64,000 nucleotides of DNA from Paenibacillus mucilaginosus 3016 (GTDB taxonomy: Bacteria > Bacillota > Bacilli > Paenibacillales > NBRC-103111): positions 7,520,001 through 7,584,000 of the forward strand of contig NC_016935.1 of the NCBI RefSeq assembly GCF_000250655.1, written 5' to 3'. The notes beneath the pieces are model-generated. The model was not told the DNA's origin. It made no database searches and worked only from the letters and a program-made list of their open reading frames with translations. The position numbers were made by a program, and so were the translations under genes. Of the stretch, positions 17,102-26,096 are shown in pieces. Position 1 is the stretch's first letter; the number at the start of each line of letters is the position of its first letter.

Positions 17102-18211
17102 ATGGTTTTTGATGCGGCGCAGCAAGCGAGACTGTCCCGCTGGAACCGGAGGCTGCTGAATGGATACTGGGGCATTGCGGTTCTCACGGTCGCTGCCGCA
17201 TCCGTCTATGTGACGACCTCGCGATGGAACCCCGATTATACCCCCATAGCGATCCTGAGTCTCCATACGCTCTGGATGGTGCTGGGGCTATTGGCGGTGG
17301 AAGCGGCTTATCTTCTCTTGAAGCGTTTCAAGGATTATGTCGTCATCTGCGGCGGTGCTGCGCTCTCCCTGAGTCTTATTACCACATTTCCGCAGCTCAG
17401 CCCCTCTTTGGCCACGTTATTTCTTCCGATATTGGCCTCGGTCTTTTATTTTCAGCGGCGTAAGCTTCTTTTCGCGTATGGAATCGCACTCGCCAGCTTC
17501 TTTCTCATCCATACCACCGTTCTGCACGTGTTCAGCTCCTCGCCCTGGGGGGAACGGATTTCGATGACGGCCATCTTGACCTTCGGCGCATACCTGGGAC
17601 TTGAAATCCGCCGCCGCGGTCATGACCTCCTTCAGGATTTGAAATCGACCCTGGCTTCGGAGCAGGATCTGCTGGTACGCAATATTCTGATGGACAAGAT
17701 GGCCAAGACCGACGCGCTGACCGGACTTTACAACCATCGGTCGTTCCATGAGTATCTGGATGAATTGATGATCCACGGCGAGAAGAACGGATTGGGCTTT
17801 CATCTGGCCCTGCTCGATATAGACCACTTCAAGAAAGTGAACGACACTTACGGGCACCAGGCAGGCGACGCCGTACTGATCAGGGTCGCAGCGGCCATCC
17901 GCGAGATGGTATCGCCGAATGATTTTCCCGCCCGCTACGGAGGCGAAGAATTCGCGCTCCTGTGCCCGGAGAGCGGGCTGGCGGAGCTCCTGGACCAACT
18001 CGAACGGATGCGGCTCCGCATAGCGGGGATGATGCATCCCGAGCTGGATGGTAATCCCGTAACCATTTCCGTAGGAATCCATGCCTTCAGCAAGGGCTGC
18101 TCCAAGGAAGAATTGTTCGATGGAGCGGACGAAGCACTTTATGAAGCCAAACGTGAGGGACGCAATCGGACGAAGGTGCATGGGAACGAAGTCATGACAC
18201 TGACGTCTTAA
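17102..18211 (+). CDS. Membrane-bound GGDEF diguanylate cyclase
   Basis: Likely makes cyclic di-GMP from two GTP. The 369-residue protein has about six hydrophobic helices in residues 18-185 with no recognisable extracytoplasmic sensor domain, a short helical linker, and a GGDEF domain (about 200-362): TDALTGLYNHRSFHEYLDE, LLDIDHFKKVNDTYGHQAGD, the active-site GGEEF at 280-284, VTISVGIHAF and ADEALYEAKREGRN. The residues before GGEEF are SPNDFPARYGGEEF, so the RxxD inhibitory site is missing and product feedback through it is unlikely. ATG start with TTGGAGTG upstream. A possible PilZ-type effector gene lies at the left edge of the window. Confidence 0.93.
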   Translation: MVFDAAQQARLSRWNRRLLNGYWGIAVLTVAAASVYVTTSRWNPDYTPIAILSLHTLWMVLGLLAVEAAYLLLKRFKDYVVICGGAALSLSLITTFPQLSPSLATLFLPILASVFYFQRRKLLFAYGIALASFFLIHTTVLHVFSSSPWGERISMTAILTFGAYLGLEIRRRGHDLLQDLKSTLASEQDLLVRNILMDKMAKTDALTGLYNHRSFHEYLDELMIHGEKNGLGFHLALLDIDHFKKVNDTYGHQAGDAVLIRVAAAIREMVSPNDFPARYGGEEFALLCPESGLAELLDQLERMRLRIAGMMHPELDGNPVTISVGIHAFSKGCSKEELFDGADEALYEAKREGRNRTKVHGNEVMTLTS

Positions 18212-18228
18212 AAGGCGTCTTTTTTTGA
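18202..18228 (+). terminator. Terminator overlapping the GGDEF stop codon
   Basis: GACGTCTTaaAAGGCGTC hairpin followed by seven T residues; the TAA stop lies in the loop region. Confidence 0.65.
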
Positions 18229-18235
18229 TGTCTAT

Positions 18236-18304
18236 GATACATAATGTATATTTTTTTAGGTCCAGCCCTTTCGTTCGGACCTACTTTGTGATACTATCTG
18301 TATC
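18236..18304 (+). promoter_or_regulatory. Two GATAC-type Xre operators upstream of the L,D-transpeptidase gene
   Basis: A perfect GATAC-TATCT-GTATC (18290-18304) lies 31 bp before the start codon, and GATAC-ATAAT-GTATA (18236-18250, last base off) 54 bp further upstream. Both follow the same TGATAC-N4-TGTAT pattern as the sites at 413-464 and 954-968. No strong -35 box is visible; GATACT within the downstream operator could serve as a -10. Confidence 0.55.
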
Positions 18305-18335
18305 ATTAGGACAATTCTTCTAGGAGGCTCCTGCT

Positions 18336-19988
18336 ATGCCGTACCCGACGACCCGTTATCGAGTTCCTAAAGCCGACCATCTCATTCATCTGCATAAGAA
18401 CCTGTATTTGAACCGCAACGACCCGAATTATTATCAGAAGGTCATCAATTATCTCGATCGCCGCTCTCCCGAAGCCCACTTCCGGCTGGCCCAGCACTAT
18501 GAGGGAGAAGGCCGGCGGGAGAAGGCTCTGTTTCACTACAGGGAAACGATGAGAACCCATCCCTCCCCTTATTATTACCTGGCTTCCGGGTCCATCCGCC
18601 GGCTCGAGAAGGAAGCCGGACTCGCCGATTCCGCAGAAGTCCCCGCTGCATCGAAGGACAAGCCGGTCATTCCGCTCTTCCTCAAGGTGCTGCTCCTGGC
18701 CCTGCTCTTCATCAATCTTCTGCTGGCCGGACTCTTCTACGGACCTGCGGCCATCTCTAAGGTGGTTTCGGTCTGGAGCCCGCTTGGCATCGGCAAAGCC
18801 GTTACCTACGAGAGCGTAGAGCTCCCCTTCCTGCTGCACATCCCTTACGGCACACCGAATGAGGAAGTCGAAGAGCTGCTTCATGACCGGGCCGTTCAGC
18901 TGTCCGAGGGTCATCCGAAGAACAGCATCGTGATCTTCGGGATCGCCTCCCCAGTCGCCGGCAAAAGTGTCGTCCCGCTGACGGACGAGACCTGGAAGTC
19001 CAAAGCCTTCGTGGTCGCGGAGTACCAGCCGGCCGTGGATGATTCCGTCAAGATCCGTTTCCTTCAAGCGGAGCTGCAGAAGCTCCGCACCGAAGCGGGC
19101 GCCAATCTGGTGCGTACCGCTTTGGCTGCCTACAAGAGCGAGCACGGCGCCTATCCTGCGTCCGTGCAGTCTCTGCTGAGCGCCTACCCGTCCAACTACA
19201 TCTCTTTCCTTCCTGAGGAAGCCCTGTCCGGTTCGTCCGAGGTTAGGGCTTTTTTCGATGGAAGCGGCGGCTGGGTATATCAGCCGGGCGGCTCCTCGCC
19301 TGAGGGCGCCTTCTACCCGAATGTTACCGCGGCCGCAGCCGAAGGGATCGCCGCAGCGGCTGCGGCGGGAGGCAGCGGCAGTGGCGATGGCGGTGGAGAG
19401 GCCCCTGAGCAGAGCCCTTGGGCTGTCCCTTACCGCCCGGCGGCCCTTGAAGTGATACAGGATCAGCACGTGATCCGGCTGACCGCCGGGGAAGCCCTGC
19501 TTGCCGAGTATCCTGTAGGGCTCGGAGCGGAAGGTGCCACGCCGAACGGAAGCTTCACCATTGGCGAGCGGGTCCTGGCTCCCCAAGGCCGTCAGGAAGG
19601 CGTCTACGGTGCAGCCGCGCTCGGGATGGGCCGGTTGGCTGTGCACGGCACCTCCGATGCTTCGTCCGTCGGAAGGGATGCCTCCCTGGGCTGTATCCGG
19701 ATGACGAATGAAGACATCGCCGCGCTGTATCCGCTCGTGCCCCGCGGCACACAGGTCGTCATCCGCCCCGCGGAGGCCGCCGAAACGGCCGCGCATGCGG
19801 CCCTCCCTGCACGGACCGTGGTTCCGGCACAAGCCTTACTGCCGGCAGAGTACCATCGCCCTTCCGCATCCGCATCGTCCGGCTCCGGTTCAGCTTCGCC
19901 GGTATCGGCTGTGCCGGCCTCCTCTTCACCCGCAGCAGCCCCACAGAACGAGACCGCGCCTGGCCGGATCTTCCACTGGCTCGGATAA
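18336..19988 (+). CDS. Membrane-anchored L,D-transpeptidase (YkuD domain)
   Basis: Wall cross-linking or modifying enzyme. The 550-residue protein is unusual in having a cytoplasmic N-terminus of about 105 residues with a TPR-like helical repeat (PEAHFRLAQHYEGEGRREKA), a single TM at 110-135, an external domain 140-330 of unknown type, an Ala/Gly-rich linker (333-360), and a YkuD catalytic domain 369-485. The active site is clear: His436 in AVHGTS and Cys452 in SLGCIRMTNEDI. The tail 490-550 is Ser/Ala/Pro-rich and probably disordered. ATG start behind TAGGAGG. Two Xre-type operators lie upstream. Confidence 0.92.
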   Translation: MPYPTTRYRVPKADHLIHLHKNLYLNRNDPNYYQKVINYLDRRSPEAHFRLAQHYEGEGRREKALFHYRETMRTHPSPYYYLASGSIRRLEKEAGLADSAEVPAASKDKPVIPLFLKVLLLALLFINLLLAGLFYGPAAISKVVSVWSPLGIGKAVTYESVELPFLLHIPYGTPNEEVEELLHDRAVQLSEGHPKNSIVIFGIASPVAGKSVVPLTDETWKSKAFVVAEYQPAVDDSVKIRFLQAELQKLRTEAGANLVRTALAAYKSEHGAYPASVQSLLSAYPSNYISFLPEEALSGSSEVRAFFDGSGGWVYQPGGSSPEGAFYPNVTAAAAEGIAAAAAAGGSGSGDGGGEAPEQSPWAVPYRPAALEVIQDQHVIRLTAGEALLAEYPVGLGAEGATPNGSFTIGERVLAPQGRQEGVYGAAALGMGRLAVHGTSDASSVGRDASLGCIRMTNEDIAALYPLVPRGTQVVIRPAEAAETAAHAALPARTVVPAQALLPAEYHRPSASASSGSGSASPVSAVPASSSPAAAPQNETAPGRIFHWLG

Positions 19989-19990
19989 GC

Positions 19991-20040
19991 ACAGCGCAGG
20001 AAGGCCTGCTGCCCATCGGCAGCAGGCCTTCCTGCGCTGT
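19991..20040. terminator. Perfect 23-bp hairpin between convergent genes
   Basis: 19991-20013 and 20018-20040 are perfect reverse complements with a 4-nt loop. It sits between the 3' ends of the L,D-transpeptidase and glycosyltransferase genes. Neither strand has a T-run after it, so it is not a standard intrinsic terminator, although termination or 3'-end protection is its likely role. Confidence 0.6.
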
Positions 20041-20062
20041 ATGATAATCCGCTTCGCCGTCC

Positions 20063-21253
20063 TCACGAACGGGCGTACTCCACCTGCCGGCCGCCCTTAC
20101 CGTACTGGATCCACAGCTCTTCATAGAGCCGCACCGTCTGGCCGACATAAGCTTCCCGCGAGAACTCATTCTCCATGATTTCTTTTCCTCTACGTCCCAT
20201 TGTCTTATAATCCATGGAGAGCATAGTTGTAACCGCTTTCGATAATGCATTGAAATCAAAGACCGGCGTCATCAATCCGTTCTCCGGACGCACCATCTCA
20301 GGTACACCTCCGACATCCGTCGAGATGACAGGCAGGCCCGCCCGCATGGCTTCCAGAACCGCCGTGGGGAAGGTATCATAGACCGATGAGAGCACGAATA
20401 CATCCGCTTGGCAAAGCAGTTCCGGCACATCGCGTCGAAGTCCGAGGAAGTGAACCCGGTCGGTCATGCCCAGCTCACCGGCCAGTGCGAAGAGCTTCTC
20501 CTTGTAGACCTTCTCATGCTCGAAGGTAGCATCGCCAACGATCACGAAATGCCCCCGATTCCCATCCGCTTTGAATCGCTCGGCAGCCCGGATCAGGGTC
20601 TCAATGCCTTTCTCCGGCGCCAGCCGGGCCACCGTCATCATCAGCGGTTCTTCTGCCGACACCCCCAGCTGCTCGCGGAGCGGTATGGAAGCGTTATCGG
20701 AATTGCTCTTGGAGAAGTGGATGCCGTTGTAAATCTTCGTCAGCTTGCCCGATTCCCTGCCGAACCACCGGAACATCACCTTGCTCCGCTCACACAGCAC
20801 GACAACCTTGTCATTCAGCAGATGATTCAGCATTCCGACCATCTGGTAAGCCGGCAGCATCCCTCTCGGCAGCTCGTGCACGGTCTGTACGGAAGGAATC
20901 CCTTTAAGCTTGGCTGCGATATTCCCGCCCATCAGCTCCATCTTATGGGAGTGTACGAGATCAATCCGGTGCTTCTTGATAATGTCGAGCACGGTCCTTA
21001 CGGTACTGAAGAGCTTCAGCGTATTGTCCCAGTAATACCTGTAGCTCGTCGGCTTGCCGAATACGGCCAGCTTCCCGATGAACACCTTCACGCCGAGGCT
21101 CTCGTACCTCTCCACGTAGGGACTGTGTCCGGCCAACAGCACGAACGGCTGGTACTGAGTCCGGTCCAGGCCTTCGATTAGCTGCAGCAGCACCGTATCC
21201 ACCCCGCCAACCTGGCTCGGGTAAGGCTGGAGATATAGAATATGTTTCACCAT
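20063..21253 (-). CDS. GT4-family glycosyltransferase
   Basis: Retaining glycosyltransferase with a GT-B fold, 396 residues. N-terminal acceptor lobe begins KHILYLQPYPSQVGGVDTVL; the donor lobe contains VARLAPEKGIETLIRA, HFLGLRRDVPELLCQADVFVL and the E-x7-E nucleotide-sugar motif in FPTAVLEAMRAGLPVISTDVGGVPEM. No signal peptide or TM, so it acts at the cytoplasmic side. Neighbouring genes do not indicate the acceptor; it stands alone, so a role in exopolysaccharide or lipid glycosylation cannot be told apart. Confidence 0.92.
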   Translation of the reverse strand: MVKHILYLQPYPSQVGGVDTVLLQLIEGLDRTQYQPFVLLAGHSPYVERYESLGVKVFIGKLAVFGKPTSYRYYWDNTLKLFSTVRTVLDIIKKHRIDLVHSHKMELMGGNIAAKLKGIPSVQTVHELPRGMLPAYQMVGMLNHLLNDKVVVLCERSKVMFRWFGRESGKLTKIYNGIHFSKSNSDNASIPLREQLGVSAEEPLMMTVARLAPEKGIETLIRAAERFKADGNRGHFVIVGDATFEHEKVYKEKLFALAGELGMTDRVHFLGLRRDVPELLCQADVFVLSSVYDTFPTAVLEAMRAGLPVISTDVGGVPEMVRPENGLMTPVFDFNALSKAVTTMLSMDYKTMGRRGKEIMENEFSREAYVGQTVRLYEELWIQYGKGGRQVEYARS

Positions 21254-21376
21254 GGTTTCCCCGGCTTTCCAATTATTGTTGTGATGCTATAAAACTAACA
21301 TCCATTAGGGGGCCCGTCAATAACCCCCGACTAAAGCTTTGTTTAGAATTCGGCAGATCAACGGTCCCGCCTGCCA

Positions 21377-21410
21377 CAAAAAAAGACCGCCAAATCTCTC
21401 GGCGGTCTTC
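21377..21410 (-). terminator. Intrinsic terminator of mqnC
   Basis: AAGACCGCC (21401-21409 read on the minus strand) pairs with GGCGGTCTT, followed by seven T residues. Confidence 0.85.
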
Positions 21411-21421
21411 CCTGTATGAAT

Positions 21422-22558
21422 CTAGTTCTGCATGATAAAGTCGTTCTCTACCTGCACCGTCTCATCATCGAACATCCGCAGAATGTCGTATTTCGTATTG
21501 CGCTGGGCCGGAATCTTGCCCGCTTCGCGGATGAGCTGCAGCGTGGAAGAAATATTGACCTTATGGGTCGTGCCCGCCGCGGAAACCACGTTCTCCTCGA
21601 TCATCGTCGAACCGAAGTCATTGCAGCCGTAATGCAGCGAAAGCTTGCCCACTTCCGGCCCCATGGTCACCCAGGAAGACTGGAAGTTCTTGACGTTGTC
21701 GAGCATCAGGCGGGAGATCGCCACGTTCTTCAGGTAATCCTCCGCACCCAGCTTCTCCGCCTTCAGGTTCGTATTCTCCGGCTGGAAGGTCCACGAGATG
21801 AAGGCCAGGAAGCCCGGAACCGGGAACCCGCTTGCCAGCGACAGATCCTGCTGCTCGCGGATCCGCAGCAGGTGCAGCGCCCGTTCTTCATTCGATTCGC
21901 CGAAGCCGATGACCATCGTACCGGTCGTATGCATGCCGACCTTATGCGCCGCATGCATGACGTCCATCCAATCGCGCCACGAGCCTTTGAGTCTCGAAAT
22001 CTTGCGCCGCGTGCGGTCGTCCAGAATCTCGCCGCCGCCGCCCGGGAGGGAGTCGAGCCCCGCTTCCTTCAGCGCGCGGATCACTTCTTCGAGAGAGAGG
22101 CCGGACAGCACCTGCATCTTCATGATCTCCGCCGGCGAGAAGGAATGCATCGTAATCGCCGGGAAGCGCTTCTTGATCTCGCGGAGAAGGTTTGTATAGT
22201 AGGAGAACGGCAGGTCCGGATTCACGCCGCCCTGCATAAGGATCTCGGTGCCACCGACATCGATCGTTTCCTGAATCTTCTGGAATATAACTTCATCCGG
22301 CAGAACATAACCCTCCGGTGAACCCGGAGCACGGTAGAATGCGCAGAACCGGCAGAATACGTCGCAGATGTTGGTGTAATTGATATTGCGTCCGATCACG
22401 AAGGTCGTCACCGGCTCGGGGTGATGCCTCAGCATGATCTGATTGGCCGCGTGGCCCATTTTCTCAATCTGGTCGGATTCATACAGCGCGATGCAGTCTT
22501 CCACGCCAAGGCGTTCTCCTGCCAGCACCGAATCCAAGATACGATCGATGGAACTCAT
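21422..22558 (-). CDS. mqnC: Cyclic dehypoxanthine futalosine synthase (radical SAM)
   Basis: Radical-SAM enzyme that cyclises dehypoxanthine futalosine in the futalosine route to menaquinone. The 378-residue protein has the CxxxCxxC cluster motif in CDVFCRFCAFYRAPGS (about residues 65-80), NINYTNICD before it, GGTEILMQGGVNPDLP, HSFSPAEIMKM, LPGGGGEILDDRTRRKISRLKGS and a C-terminal SAAGTTHKVN. These fit MqnC better than the related MqnE or CofH, though CofH-like proteins share much of this. ATG start behind AAAGGAG. The other mqn genes are not in the window, so presence of the whole pathway is inferred. Confidence 0.88.
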   Translation of the reverse strand: MSSIDRILDSVLAGERLGVEDCIALYESDQIEKMGHAANQIMLRHHPEPVTTFVIGRNINYTNICDVFCRFCAFYRAPGSPEGYVLPDEVIFQKIQETIDVGGTEILMQGGVNPDLPFSYYTNLLREIKKRFPAITMHSFSPAEIMKMQVLSGLSLEEVIRALKEAGLDSLPGGGGEILDDRTRRKISRLKGSWRDWMDVMHAAHKVGMHTTGTMVIGFGESNEERALHLLRIREQQDLSLASGFPVPGFLAFISWTFQPENTNLKAEKLGAEDYLKNVAISRLMLDNVKNFQSSWVTMGPEVGKLSLHYGCNDFGSTMIEENVVSAAGTTHKVNISSTLQLIREAGKIPAQRNTKYDILRMFDDETVQVENDFIMQN

Positions 22559-22616
22559 CGCATTTCATCTCCTTTATACTCCCCATCGTACCACAAACCG
22601 CTCCATCCCCGCTATA

Positions 22617-22655
22617 CAAAAAGGCCGCAGGAAGAACCCTCCGGTTCTCCCCGCG
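22617..22655 (-). terminator. Terminator downstream of the beta-lactamase gene
   Basis: CCGCGGGGAGAACC-ggag-GGTTCTTCCTGCGG hairpin followed by CCTTTTTG on the minus strand. Confidence 0.65.
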
Positions 22656-22812
22656 GATATTTTGCAAACATTATGTGAACAGCCGGGGTGCCTCGATGGA
22701 ACCCGGAATGTCAGAGCGGCGAAACTGGCTCGCCTCTTGGATAGGATACCCTAAGCCAGCAAAAAGCATAGGACGGAAAAAGCCCCGCTTAGCTGCTTGA
22801 AGGGAAATCTGG

Positions 22813-23634
22813 TTACTGGAGAGGGAGCAGCCCATGGCTCTTCAGAATGCCCGTCACCGCCGCCTTGGCCTCCGTTCCGCTGCCTTCGAGATTCGCCGCA
22901 AAGACATAGCTGCGTTTCTCCCCCGTGAGGAAGCCGACATACCAGCCGAGCCCGTAATCGGACAGGCGGGTGCCCGTTTTGCCGTACAGCGTGTAGGTAT
23001 CGCCCTCCTCCTGGATCATCATGCGCTTCACCGTCTTCATGACCGGGCGGTCCAGGGGCAGCTGCTCCCGTACCAGCTTCTCAAGGAAGTCGACCTGCTC
23101 CATCGCCGTAATCTTCAGCGTGCTGTCCAGCCAGAACCGGTCGATGCCTCCGCTGAGGTCCCGGTTGCCGTAGGACAGGCTGTCCAGCCCCTGCTGCATA
23201 TGCTCCGCTCCGATATCCCGGGCCAAGGCCTGATAATACCAGATGGCGGACTCGCGCATCGCCGATCCCAGCGTGTGATCCCGGTTCCAGCTCTCGAATT
23301 CGCGTATGGTCCCGTCCCAGCGCTTCACGTCATACTCATCGCGCACCGCTCCATTCTGAAGTCCGATCAGGGCATTCGCCACCTTGAAGGTCGACTCGGG
23401 GGTAAACGGCGTCTCCGCCCGCTCCCGGTTATAGACATACGTATCCCCGCTGTGCAGGTCTTTGATGACAAAGGTTCCCGTCCGGCCCTCAAACGCCTGC
23501 TCCGCCTGAATCTTCTTCACGGGCAGCGGACGTCCCGCCTCTCCCGTCTCCCCCTTGTCTTTGGCTGCTGCCGCCTGCACCGCGGCTCCGAACAGCAGAA
23601 CGAGCACAGTCAATACCATGCGTTTGCGCATCAT
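22813..23634 (-). CDS. Class D serine beta-lactamase
   Basis: Exported beta-lactam hydrolase of the OXA-like superfamily, 273 residues. A hydrophobic signal sequence covers 1-24 (MMRKRMVLTVLVLLFGAAVQ). All class D motifs are present: Ser81-x-x-Lys84 (PESTFKVANAL), SAI at 129-131 (equivalent of SxV), YGN at 155-157, and KTG at 219-221 with the following WYVGF. The C-terminal sensor domain of BlaR1 is related, but here there is no fused membrane peptidase. I start it at ATG 23634, 7 nt after GGGGAGG; an upstream in-frame extension has no such site. A blaI-type repressor is not adjacent. Chromosomal class D enzymes of this kind are known from Bacillales. Confidence 0.92.
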   Translation of the reverse strand: MMRKRMVLTVLVLLFGAAVQAAAAKDKGETGEAGRPLPVKKIQAEQAFEGRTGTFVIKDLHSGDTYVYNRERAETPFTPESTFKVANALIGLQNGAVRDEYDVKRWDGTIREFESWNRDHTLGSAMRESAIWYYQALARDIGAEHMQQGLDSLSYGNRDLSGGIDRFWLDSTLKITAMEQVDFLEKLVREQLPLDRPVMKTVKRMMIQEEGDTYTLYGKTGTRLSDYGLGWYVGFLTGEKRSYVFAANLEGSGTEAKAAVTGILKSHGLLPLQ

Positions 23635-23886
23635 CTTGGTTCCTCCCCTAATCTCCATCTCTATCTTCATCTTCATATTGGATAACCTCTGCCTGCAAGT
23701 CTTATTATAGACCTCCTCCCTTCGGCAGAACATGGACGGACCCTGACGGTTGACTGATAAGCGAGGGTTCCCCAAGGATATGAAGCCGGATGCAGGACCG
23801 AAGCCAACACAAAAAAGAGGAGCCCTGCTTGGCAGGCACTCCTCTTTCTTCCTATTATATATACGCGCAAAGACGCTTCCTGCGGA

Positions 23887-25101
23887 TCAGCCGAGAACCG
23901 GCGTACCGCTCTCGATCTCCTGCTTCGCGAGCTCAATCGCCCGGGACAGATCGGCGATCAGGTCGTCGGCATGCTCGATGCCTACCGAGTAGCGCAGCAG
24001 CTTCTCGTCGACCCCCACCTTGCGGCGGATCTCCTCCGGAATATCCGCGTGTGTCTGCACGGCCGGATAGGTCATCAGCGATTCCACCCCGCCGAGGCTC
24101 TCGGCGAAGGCAATGAGCTTGATGTGGCGCAGAATCGGTTCGATCGTGCGGGCGTCCTTCATTTTGAATGAGAAAATCCCCGTGTTGCCCGACGACTGCC
24201 GGTTCTGAATCTCGTGCCCCGGGTGGGACGGAAGCGCCGGATAGTAGACTGTCTCCACATCCGGATGCTCCTGCAGGAACGTGGCGATCTTCGTCGCGTT
24301 ATACTGGTGGCGCTCCATACGAAGCGCGAGCGTCTTCATCCCGCGCATGAGCAGCCAGGAATCCTGCGGCCCGAGAACGGCTCCGATGGAGTTGTGCAGG
24401 AAGGCCATCTCCTCGGAGAGCTCCTTGCCCTTCGTGACGATGAGACCGGCCAGCACGTCGTTGTGGCCGCCGAGGTACTTCGTCGCGCTGTGGATGATGA
24501 TATCGGCTCCGAGCTCGATCGGGCGCTGGAAGAACGGCGTCAGCAGCGTGTTGTCCACGATGGTGAGGATGCCCTTCTTCTTCGCCCATGTACACACGAG
24601 CTCGATATCGGTGACCATCATCAGCGGATTCGTCGGCGTTTCGATCAGCACGGCTTTGGTTCCCGGCTGCACGCTCGCCTCCAGCGCATCCAGATCGTTG
24701 GTATCCACGTAGGTCGCCGTCACACCGAAGCGGGACATGATCTTCTCGAGCAGGCGGTACGTGCCCCCATAGAGATCCAGCGATACGATCAGATGGTCGC
24801 CCTGGCGGAACAAGGCAAAGATCGTCTGCAGGGCGGCCATGCCGGAGGAACAAGCAAAGCCGGCGTCGCCGGATTCCAGCTCCGCGATCGCCTTCTCGAG
24901 CACCGTACGGGTCGGGCTCTTCGTGCGGGCGTAGTCAAAGCCTGTGCTCTGGCCAAGCTTCGGATGGCGGAATGCCGTCGAATTGTAGATCGGGAAGGAT
25001 ACGGCCCCGGTAACGGGCTCTTCGATAGAGCCGATCTGTGCCAGGCGGCTTTCAATTTGGAGCTTGCTGAACTGCGGCTTCTGTTCCTCGTTCGTACTCA
25101 T
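23887..25101 (-). CDS. metI: Cystathionine gamma-synthase / O-acetylhomoserine (thiol)-lyase
   Basis: PLP enzyme that condenses O-acetylhomoserine with cysteine or sulfide in methionine synthesis; 404 residues. Signatures: [31 protein letters not shown], the PLP lysine in [15 protein letters not shown], and [18 protein letters not shown] near the C-terminus. Closest by pattern to MetI of B. subtilis, which is bifunctional. Its ATG overlaps the metA stop by 4 bp, so the two form one S-box-controlled operon and translation is probably coupled. Confidence 0.94.
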   Translation of the reverse strand: MSTNEEQKPQFSKLQIESRLAQIGSIEEPVTGAVSFPIYNSTAFRHPKLGQSTGFDYARTKSPTRTVLEKAIAELESGDAGFACSSGMAALQTIFALFRQGDHLIVSLDLYGGTYRLLEKIMSRFGVTATYVDTNDLDALEASVQPGTKAVLIETPTNPLMMVTDIELVCTWAKKKGILTIVDNTLLTPFFQRPIELGADIIIHSATKYLGGHNDVLAGLIVTKGKELSEEMAFLHNSIGAVLGPQDSWLLMRGMKTLALRMERHQYNATKIATFLQEHPDVETVYYPALPSHPGHEIQNRQSSGNTGIFSFKMKDARTIEPILRHIKLIAFAESLGGVESLMTYPAVQTHADIPEEIRRKVGVDEKLLRYSVGIEHADDLIADLSRAIELAKQEIESGTPVLG

Positions 25102-26024
25102 ATCACATATTCTCCTTTGTACAGGTCATAGGGCGTTTCCTGATAGACATAGTAGTTGAGCCAATTCGAGAAAAGCAGATTCGCATGGGCTCTCCAGGTG
25201 TTGAGCGGCTGCCGCGTCGGATCGTTATTCGGATAGTAGTTCTTCGGAATCGCGATATCGAGCCCTTTGTTCACATCCCGGTCGTATTCCGCCTTGAGCG
25301 AACAAGCGTCGTACTCCGAGTGCCCGGTGACGAAGATCTGCCGGCCGTCCTTCGTCGCGACGATGTAGACGCCCGAATCCTCGGATTCCGATAGAATCTC
25401 GAGCTCCGGATGCTTCAGGATATCCTCCCGGCGCACTTCGGTATGGCGCGACTGCGGCACATAGAACGCTTCGTCGAACCCGCGGAGCAGCTTCACGTTC
25501 GGCTTCGAGATCGTGTGCGGGAACACTCCGAACATCTTCTCCTCGAGCGGATGCTTCGGCACGCCGTAGTGATGGAACAGGCCGGCCTGCGCCGCCCAAC
25601 AGATATGCAGGGTGGAGGTCACATGCGTGCGGGACCAGTTCATGATCTCGGCCAGCTCGTCCCAGTAGTTCACATGTTCGAAATTCAGCTGTTCCACAGG
25701 AGCGCCTGTAATGATCATGCCGTCGAGATACTCGTGCTTGACGTCTTCGAAGGTTTTGTAGAACTGCTCCAGGTGCTCGACCGGGGTGTTCTTCGAAGTA
25801 TGCGTCTTCGGGTGCAGCAGAATGAATTCGACCTGCAGCGGAGTGTTCCCGATCAGCCTGAGGAGCTGGGTCTCCGTCGTTTCCTTGGTGGGCATCAGGT
25901 TCATGATCGCAATCCGCAGGGGGCGGATATCTTGGTGAAACGCCACGCTCTCGTCCATGACGAAGATATTCTCGTTAATCAGAACTTCTTTGGCGGGCAG
26001 TTGATCAGGTACTTTAATAGGCAT
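25098..26024 (-). CDS. metA: Homoserine O-acetyltransferase (MetA family)
   Basis: Acylates homoserine as the first committed step of methionine synthesis; 308 residues. Counting from ATG 26024 (8 nt after AAGGAGTG), the catalytic residues fall where expected: Cys142 (LHICWAAQ), His235 and Glu237 (TGHSEYD). Residue 111 is Glu ([10 protein letters not shown]); in B. cereus MetA Glu111 was shown to favour acetyl-CoA, whereas enzymes with Gly there use succinyl-CoA. The enzyme is therefore predicted to be an acetyltransferase, which fits the acetylhomoserine-using MetI next to it. An open frame of 25 more codons upstream overlaps the riboswitch terminator and is not used. Confidence 0.95.
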   Translation of the reverse strand: MPIKVPDQLPAKEVLINENIFVMDESVAFHQDIRPLRIAIMNLMPTKETTETQLLRLIGNTPLQVEFILLHPKTHTSKNTPVEHLEQFYKTFEDVKHEYLDGMIITGAPVEQLNFEHVNYWDELAEIMNWSRTHVTSTLHICWAAQAGLFHHYGVPKHPLEEKMFGVFPHTISKPNVKLLRGFDEAFYVPQSRHTEVRREDILKHPELEILSESEDSGVYIVATKDGRQIFVTGHSEYDACSLKAEYDRDVNKGLDIAIPKNYYPNNDPTRQPLNTWRAHANLLFSNWLNYYVYQETPYDLYKGEYVI

Positions 26025-26096
26025 CCGGGTTTCACTCCTTCTTGGGATCGATTCGTTATTCCCGCACTCTGCGAGGGAGAAGGCCGGGCATTGCAT

